Assembly: GCF_963259705.1 (NCBI RefSeq)
Contig: NC_081844.1
Coordinates: 46,671,501-46,735,500, forward strand
Reading direction: 5' to 3'
Length of the DNA stretch: 64,000 bases
From: Myotis daubentonii
Taxonomy: Eukaryota; Chordata; Mammalia; Chiroptera; Vespertilionidae
Part shown: one piece after another, positions 56,894 to 64,000 of the stretch
Position numbering within the stretch: the stretch's first letter is position 1
How the letters are laid out: the number at the start of each line of letters is the position of its first letter
Program-made: the position numbers and the translations under genes
The notes under the pieces: generated by a model
Databases searched by the model: none
What the model was told of the DNA's origin: nothing
The model's input: the letters and a program-made list of their open reading frames with translations, nothing else

Positions 56894-58780
56894 CATGGTG
56901 GATCCTAACCCTCACTTAACTATATTTATTTTTACATGTAAATTATTATAAAATACCAAAACTCTACAAACGGTTCCCTATAATTTTGATTAAGCATTTA
57001 CAAAGCCAATAATGAACACAAACTCAAACTAGAAGCAATATTTGCCTATTTGGCTTCCTACGTAATTCCCATAATAGACAGCAATCCTTTTTATATTAGT
57101 CTAAATGAGTATACATGACATTAGCAAGCTGTCTTGCCTGTACTCAACAGTAAATCAATGCTTGAGGTAGGGGACATTATAATGAGAACTCTTTTGGCAA
57201 GTGTTCCTCCCTTTGCTTCTTCCTTCCTCTCTTTCCTCCTTCCTTCCATGAGATGTGTTCCTAGAAGTTAGTTTCTGCTTTATTAGAGCTCTCCAAAAAA
57301 AAGTCTGCTGATCTCTGCATACTGAATAAGACACCTGGCCCCTCACCGACAGAATAAACTTGACATTAGTATACACACTTGTAAGCAAGAGTGAACAACC
57401 ACAGAAAAATTCAGTTACATTCTAATTAGTATATGACAACTTAGCAAGCCGCATTTCCCATCCAGACCTAGGAGCCTCTCTTCCATTGTTCATAGTACAT
57501 CTGACTGGGGAAAATTAGTACACACTATTTTCTCTCCTTCTCTAGCACTCAGTAGCTTACATTATTAAATATTTCAGATGCATTTATAAATGTAAGGTCA
57601 TTTTTGTCCACTTCAAAATAGCTAGATCTGCTCAGAACCCATGGGGGTGGGGGAGAGTAAATAGTGTACAATCTTAAACACTTTATTTCCACAGAGATTT
57701 CTAAATAAATATTTATATATTTTAAAATTTTATAATAATGCCAGTAGTGATTATGAAAATGCCATTTTCAGAAAATCATTTCACTCTAGTAAACTATGAA
57801 TAAAAATCCATTACTATTTCTCATTTTGGAATATGAAGCCTAATGCACAACTGGGGTGAAACTGGGTATTTTGTTAATGTACAGTAAAAAATAAAAATGC
57901 CCACTATTATGTAATGAGAAAGACCATCACATCTCCCTATACAATAATTCATTGCTGATTATTTCCTGTATATACAGCCACTCAAACATATTCCTAGTAG
58001 ATATAATATAAACACAGCTATCATCCTACAGCAAAAAGTCATATTTTTAAAGTTATTAAAAGTATTATTTCAAATTTTTAGAGAAGCAGGAGAATATGAG
58101 AAAAAATAAAAATGGAAAGTGAGATTTTATAAATAGAGGGAAAGGAAAGTGAAAAAGGAAGTTGTGTCATATTTCAGTACACACCTAGGCATGGACCAGT
58201 TAAAAACTAAGGGAGAATGCAAAAGATGCAAAACAAGGAAATTGACCTTCACCAACAAGAAAAACATAGTGATTAGTAGATCTTAGGACAAGCCACACGC
58301 ATTGAAAATTCCCGCACGTGAAAGTGGAAGTGCCTTGTTAGGTTGGTCATAGTGAAGGTGACACCAGACACAGGGAATTTGGGGAAATCTAAACAAGCAG
58401 GAAGCTGCCATCAGAGATGCTTGTCCACCCATGATCTGGCTGAGATTCAATAGTAGGACCCTGGTTCCTAGAAGGGGGACTGGAAAACAAGCCCTTTTCC
58501 GGAGACAAGCATGTACCAGGCAGATTACCAAGATATGTATTAAATTACCATCCTAAGAATTGGAAGGGAATAGATTTGGGGGAGTTCCATTATTGAGACA
58601 GCATTAATTAGAAAGTAATAAACATACACATGGATACCAATTTGCTCCCAAAAACATTATTAGATTGATAACAAGGGAGTAGGGACAACTTTCTAAATCC
58701 ATAAAGACAAAAGAATGGGAGAGGAGACAACAGTAGCTGGTAGCTATCGGCAGATTTTGGAAAGATTGAAAGTGCATAAT
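56894..58780. other. Unassigned AT-rich sequence
   Basis: 57205-57250 is a (TTCC)-type pyrimidine tract. No gene or confident repeat. Confidence 0.4.
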
Positions 58781-58784
58781 AAAT

Positions 58785-58985
58785 CCAAATGTTTATCTAG
58801 CATCTATTATGTGCCAGGCACTTCTATGTGTTTTAATTGTTGTAATAGCCCTTTGGGGTATTATTATCCACAATTTACAAGTGAGAAAGGCCCTGCAAGG
58901 TTGAAGAATTTACCCAATTATCATACACTCAATAAGTGGCAGAGTCAGGGTTCTCTCCAGATCTGGGACATCTAAACTCTGTTAG
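58785..58985 (+). mobile_element. MIR SINE
   Basis: AGCATCTATTATGTGCCAGG, CACTTCTATGTGTTTTAATT, TTATTATCCACAATTTACAA, TTACCCAATTATCATACACT and AAGTGGCAGAGTCAGGGTTC match MIR in order. Confidence 0.82.
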
Positions 58986-60367
58986 CACTATTGCTCTGAA
59001 TCGTAAATGACTTAGAAGACTATAGAAAGTTCTGCCCTATGTGTCTGCCTGGGAAGAAAATTGCAAGAATGAATGTGGTTTGAGCCACAGAATCTCAGAA
59101 AGACTCAGAAATTGGAGACTGTACTTTTGAAAGGGGTAGAGATAGCAGTCTTGGATGGGAGCAGGATGGGAGAGAAAAATAAGCTGAAAGCGGGAAGATC
59201 AGTTAATATCTCTGCCCTCTCTGTGCATGAAACAGTTAATCCTGCAGACCTTGCAGAGAGCTGATGTGCTATATGGAAAACTAGGAATTACGGGAAGTCT
59301 ACACAGTAAATGAGAGTCCCAACCTCAGCCACAGCCACAGCCAGGTAAGAGGCTAGATGATGGAAATGAAGAGAGATCAAGAGAAAAGACTTATAGATAC
59401 TCACAGTTGGAAGTGGGTTACCCTTTGATATGCTTTAATGGTTAAGTCTCACTCTTTTGGATTTTGGATTTTTGTTGTGTGTTTATGTGTGTTTATGTAC
59501 ATCTGTTATAGATATGGTATATTTCTATCTCCCTAGTTTTTAGCTGGATCATACCTAGGTGTGTACCAAAATATGAAAAAACTTCCTTTTTTTACTTTCT
59601 TTCCTTCAATATAGAAATTTAGATTGTAAAGGGCTCTATTCAATTGGCTTAAGACAAATGTGCACTCATAAAAATTGGAGAAAGAACAGAAACGAATGCA
59701 ACTACTTTTAGCACATGAGCTAGGATGGACCTGTCGTAAATAAAAACTAGCTTAAGGATGTGGTTTAATTAGGAACATGATTTGCCAACTACTCTCTAGC
59801 TTTGGAGCTAACAGACCAAATGGGAAACCAGGGTAATAAGCTTGGAGCCTGTAGGTGTCATGTTACAAGGTACAAGGGGCACAAGATACCTCAGCTTAAG
59901 ACCCAGACACTTGTGGGAGAGCCTGATCAGGATGTTAGGGTGATTGAAAATGGTTGCATATAGAGGATAAGATGTGTGTTTTGGGGGGAAAAATGTATGA
60001 GCAATTGAAATACATTTTTATTCAAGAAAAAGAAAGCAATCTTGTCCTAAAGTAAGTAATTGTTCTAAAATAAAAAAGGAAAAAGATAAAACAAAAGATA
60101 AAGGGATTATGAAAGTTGCAGAAAGTGTGTGTGTGTTACAGAAGGTTCATGGGAAAGGAATCTTAAAGAAGAAATCTTATCTATAGTCAAACTAAGGTTG
60201 GAATAGATTCATTTAAGTTAAAATATGCTGATACAGAATTGAAAATTGGGTTTTTCTCTCTGTGGTAAAAGGACAAAAGCTTTCTTTTTCTGTATTATTG
60301 GTAACCCCTTGGTAGGAAATTATAAAGGGAGAGTAAACATGTACTCTGCATCATCAAGTCTTTGATT
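58986..60367. other. Unassigned sequence, possibly decayed retroviral interior
   Basis: It lies upstream of a class I integrase relic (60920-61690). It may include earlier parts of the same provirus, but I recognise no reverse transcriptase or RNase H motif. Confidence 0.3.
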
Positions 60368-60375
60368 GTTTAGGT

Positions 60376-60686
60376 CAGTGGTTCTCAACTTTCCTAATGC
60401 TGCGAGCCTTTAATACAGTTCCTCATGTCGTGGTGACCCCCAACCATAAAATTATTTTCATTGCTACTTCATAACTGTAATTTTGCTACTGTTATAAATC
60501 GTAATGTAAATATCTGATATGCAGGATGTATTTTCATTGTTACAAATTGAACATAATTAAAACATAGTGATTAATCACAAAAACAACATGTAATTATATA
60601 TATGTTTTCCAATGGTCTTAGGTGACCCCTGTGAAAGGGTCATTCGACCCCCAAAGGGGTCGCGACCCACAGGTTGAGAACCGCTG
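60376..60686 (-). mobile_element. SPIN non-autonomous hAT element, reversed
   Basis: Ends CAGTGGTTCTCAACTTTC and GGTTGAGAACCGCTG. The interior matches the copy at 30088 (311 vs 312 bp). Flanked by GTTTAGGT (60368-60375) and GCTTAGGT (60687-60694), one mismatch. It inserted upstream of, or within, an old retroviral region. Confidence 0.95.
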
Positions 60687-60919
60687 GCTTAGGTAAATCA
60701 AACCTTAATATTTAAAGACTTAAATTTTACTTCTAACCATTTAACTTCCTATTATTGCTTGTGAAGATTTTTTTTAAGTGAACAATTAAATGCTTAGCTA
60801 AAATAAGGGAATATCTCTTTACAAAAGGGGGAAATAAAACTAATTAGGCCTATTTGATGTTTGGAAGGTATATTTCAATCCAATAGCCCACCCTCAAGAA
60901 TAAAAATGTATCAATGATG

Positions 60920-61690
60920 ATCCATATGTATTCTCATTGGGTAGTGCTACAGCCTTAGCAGTTACTAAAATACTTCCAGAAAGGATTTCTGCCTGCTGGG
61001 AAAATCTTTACAGGGTCCCATAGGGATCAAGGACCCACTTTACTAGACAAACTCTACACCAGGTTTGCAAAACTTGGCGGATAATGCAGCATTTCCATTG
61101 TACTTATCCCTGGTCCTCTGGCTTTATAGAACAAACTGACAAAACAGGTAAATTCAATTGGTAAATCTTTAATCTGCTTTGGCCTAAAGTCTTTTCCCTG
61201 GTATTGCTTAACTTAAGATCAGTTCTTTTTGGTAAACATCGATTGTCCCCTTCTATAGTGTTACTGGAAGGCCTATCCTCTGAGGTTAGACCAGGAAATG
61301 TGTGAACTTGCTTTATTGAGGAGACCTTTTAACTTATTTGCTTAGAACTTACAAAGGCTCTTAAAATCAATGCGAGCTCATAGAGCAAACTTTCCACAGT
61401 GTGCTTCCAGGAGACAAAGATGCAGAGCACCTTGGCCTGCCTACAACCCGGCTACATGGTCTAGCAAAAGAACACCTCCACGAGGACTCCCCTCTGCCTC
61501 CCTGGAATGGACCACACTGGATATTGTTACCTAATCCCTGAGTTTCAGGGTTAAAAGGCACTGATACAGGAATTTATGGTTTTCATTTGGAAGGCTCCCA
61601 AACTTGCACCTCACTCACCTGATTGAACACCCCAGCCTACAGGAAACCTCAAATTAAAGTTATCCAGAGCTTGATTTTGGCCTTGACAGT
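60920..61690 (+). pseudogene. Class I (gammaretrovirus-like) integrase region, decayed
   Basis: An old endogenous retrovirus pol 3' end. In changing frames it shows an ATALAVTKIL-like helix (about 60948), then a DQGP motif (about 61028) where the family has the catalytic D-N-G-P block. Next come a YPWSSG-like stretch (family HPQSSG, about 61105), a LQPGYMV-like C-terminal segment (about 61440) with an in-frame stop, and a final KAPKLAP-like stretch near the pol/env border (about 61595). Several frameshifts and stops are present, so no protein can be made. No LTR was found beside it. Confidence 0.7.
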
Positions 61691-62565
61691 TTTACATAAA
61701 ATCTCTCATTTTTGATTTCGTATCTACCCTGCTGAAAGAGATCAGAACATGTTCTGTTCTTTTGGTACTATTTTTTTAAGTAACTATTAATAACATTTCC
61801 ATAAATAGATATAATTAACACATAGACTGGCAGCTTTCTTTGAAATTTTCTCTTTCCTCCTTGCGGAGCTTATGCTCATCTGTGATCATAACTTGCAAAT
61901 ATCTGTCTAGAGCTGATTAAATCAGCCCTGTTTGGCCCCAGTCAGCTCAGCAACAGGGCCTGTCCTGCTTAGGAGCTGAGTATCACTGATGTAAGGTAAA
62001 AATTTACAAACTTGAAGTGTTGTAGATTGTAAAGCTCACAGGCAAGTCCCTTTAAAGATTCCCTTTATCCAAATCTGAGACTTTGGGAGAGATATGTTAA
62101 AGAAATTACTAGAATAATAACATACACGTGATTAAAACACTTAATGTGCTGAAAATAGGGAGCTTTCTTCAAAGATTCGTTTGAAATACGATGTGCCAGA
62201 GGCTCCCTCCGTGTCCTCAGGCCTGCCTGCTCCCTCCTCTGCCTCCATGAAAGGGTAGAATTTGACCCATCATGCAGAGATTCCGAAGTGTTTTTAGAAA
62301 TGTGAATTAACAAGCCTCATCACCATTCTCTCCACAGAGATAGTTCATTTAAGTAACACAGAAATTTACCTAAATGGCCTACTCAAGGTCACCTGAGAAG
62401 TCCTTTGTGTAATCTGGGAATGGATTTTTCAAGGTGTGAAAATACATTGCAACCTCATTCCAGATCCAAATTCATTGCATCCTTTAGCAAGCACCACTGG
62501 ACGGTTGGATCATCTTTAATCTTTACAGCAAGTCTCCTACCAGTTGGCTATTTTAAGTTATTAAG
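61691..62565. other. Unassigned sequence downstream of retroviral relic
   Basis: It could include decayed env or LTR, but nothing is recognisable. Confidence 0.35.
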
Positions 62566-62579
62566 TAAAAAGATAATTG

Positions 62580-62771
62580 TGGCTCAGCCAGTGTGTCTCA
62601 GTGGCTGAGCATCAACCCGTGTACAAATAGGTTGCTGGTTCAATTCCCAGTCAGGGCACATGCCTGGGTTTCAGGCTCAATCCCCAGAAGGAGGCACGCA
62701 GGAGGCTTTTTCTCTCATCAATGTTTCCCCTCTCCCTTCTTCTCTCTCTAAAATCAATAAGAATGTATTTT
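62580..62771 (+). mobile_element. VES SINE, internally shortened
   Basis: Head GGCTCAGCCAGTGTGTCTCA, B-box-like GGTTCAATTCCCAG, body GGGCACATGCCTGGG and AGGCACGCAGGAGGC, then directly TTTTTCTCTCATCAATG without the usual AGCCAATCAATGATTCCC block. The tail is ATCAATAAGAATG. Flanks AAAAAGATAATT and AAAAAGGATAACT form an imperfect duplication. Confidence 0.9.
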
Positions 62772-62948
62772 AAAAAGGATAACTGACACTATGAAAGGAA
62801 ATATTTCAAAGTCTAGAATGGCTGCAATAAACATAATGCCTTCCTGGAAAAAGGAACTAAGGACCTATAAGGTTATGTTTATCTCCACCTTTGACTTTCC
62901 CAATAAGCTTTAGAATTAAACTTGGGATCACAATTTAAATGTCTAAAG

Positions 62949-63183
62949 CAGCCGTGGGCAAACTACGGCCCACAGGCCCGATCCGGCCCGTTCGGCTGTT
63001 CTATCCGGCCCGCGGAGCCGAAAGAGCGGAGGGTTCTCTTGCTCTCCCCTCCGCTCCTTCACCAGCAGCAGTGTTAACATGTATTAGTTCACACAGACAC
63101 TCCATCCATGCTTTTGTTCCGGCCCTCCGGTCCAGTTTAAGAACCCATTGTGGCCCTCGAGTCAAAAAGTTTGCCCACCCCTG
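62949..63183. mobile_element. hAT MITE, copy 2 of CAGCCGTGGGCAAACT family
   Basis: Left CAGCCGTGGGCAAACTACGG and right AAAAAGTTTGCCCACCCCTG. Flanks GTCTAAAG (62941-62948) and GTTTAAAG (63184-63191) differ at one base. The left interior (CGGCCCGCGGAGCCGAAAGA) is GC-rich and differs from the copy at 56679, while the right 100 bp is shared. Confidence 0.94.
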
Positions 63184-63300
63184 GTTTAAAGGCTATCTCA
63201 AATATAAAATAACCAAAAAAGTATCTTGCTTTTCTGACCAAATTTATAGCCACTTCTGCCCAGGCTTCCCATTTTCAGTTAACGTGACCACTATCCATCT

Positions 63301-63523
63301 AAGTTAGCAAACCGCGGCTCGCAAGCCACATGCGGCTCTTTGGCCCCTTGAGTGTGGCTCTTCCACAAAATACCATGTGCGGACGCGCACGTACAGTGCG
63401 ATTGAAACTTCGTGGTCCATGCGCAGAAGTCGGTATTTTGTGGAAGAGCCACACTCAAGGGGCCAAAGAGCCACATGTGGCTCGCGAACCACGGTTTGCC
63501 GAGCTGCAGTTGGCCGACCACTG
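63301..63523. mobile_element. Palindromic hAT-like MITE with CpG-rich loop
   Basis: Arms 63311-63374 and 63432-63495 (64 bp each) are near-perfect inverted repeats, GTGTGGCTCTTCCACAAAAT against its complement. The loop contains ATGTGCGGACGCGCACGTAC. The right terminus CAGTTGGCCGACCACTG resembles a hAT end; the left terminus lacks the matching sequence and may be truncated. Frames through it are shadows of the palindrome. Confidence 0.8.
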
Positions 63524-64000
63524 ATAGGTTATAAATGCCCAAACCTAGGTTTATACTAGATCCTTCCTTTCCCTCTCCATCGTCCACATCCATGGTGAAG
63601 AGAAAACATTGTGGCTCCTCCCCTAGTAGGTACATGTTTCCATAAACCCAGGGTTGCTACACTGAATTTCTTCCTCCTGGGACACTTCTTTTCCTCTGTA
63701 GTATCATGAATTCCCTGCGAGTGTTTCCCCCTGAGCTCAAAACTCAAGAAGACATTTTTTTTGCGTCCACCAGCTCTTCTTGTTTCTTAGAGAACAGAAC
63801 ATACTGTGCATCTGATAATACAAAAGCATAAATATTCAACTCAACCTAATGAGATAGAGATAAAACATTATCTTACTGAGGTAAGCAGTTTGCTCGATGA
63901 ATTTGAAATATTGCTTGAATTGCAGATGTTCAACCAGTCCTGCAGAGACACCATATGTCAGCTTCCATTCTGGGTTCTTTAGATAATCAAACACGGAATA
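63524..64000. other. Unassigned sequence to window end
   Basis: Nothing recognised. Confidence 0.4.

Noticed and set aside
63291..63635. Overlapping frames on both strands with matching peptides
   Set aside because: A palindromic element gives similar frames on both strands; there is no coding evidence.

Overview
The window is AT-rich, non-coding mammalian DNA from a bat, almost certainly a vespertilionid (evening bat such as Myotis, Eptesicus or a relative). The evidence is a mix of mobile elements typical of that family: tRNA-derived VES SINEs, eleven HeliBat-type Helitrons (5' TCCTATATAATAAAAG, 3' hairpin plus GGCCTCTAG), SPIN hAT elements and a piggyBac relic. Older mammalian repeats (L1, L2, MIR, MaLR LTRs, Tigger) lie beneath them. 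I found no host protein-coding exon, tRNA, rRNA or snRNA gene that I can support. Nearly all open frames are chance frames or frames through transposon sequence.

Layout: 1-3400 holds an L1 3' end, a 222-bp perfect-palindrome hAT MITE, a Helitron, and a VES SINE carrying a Helitron in its tail. 6.3-8.9 kb has a MaLR LTR and MIR. 8866-10311 is a complete-ended piggyBac whose transposase is broken. 12.3-14.4 kb is a Tigger fragment and an L1 3' half split by a SINE. 15.7-26.3 kb is MIR/L2/L1 with five Helitrons in or near them. 29.2-30.4 kb is a MaLR LTR split by a second 222-bp palindromic MITE, followed by SPIN. 32-36.5 kb has a decayed hAT, a Helitron, an antisense L1 with a SINE, and SPIN. 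44214-46497 is a head-to-tail stack of three Helitrons, one containing a 47-bp minisatellite. 49.9-51.3 kb is an L1 5' end split by a Tigger MITE. 55109-55500 is a solo retroviral LTR. 56-64 kb holds two SINEs, two related hAT MITEs, a decayed class I retroviral integrase region with SPIN just upstream of it, and another long palindromic hAT.

The elements work as a record of nested insertion rather than as a gene system. Intact target-site duplications let the order be read: MIR/L2/MaLR/L1 first, then SINEs, hATs, piggyBac and Helitrons. Most hAT copies share an 8-bp duplication with TA in the middle, the mark of the Buster branch, and the Helitrons sit between A and T. No new gene system was found. 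The most informative structures are the stacked Helitrons, the twin palindromic MITEs, and the piggyBac copy with intact ends but a lost catalytic residue.
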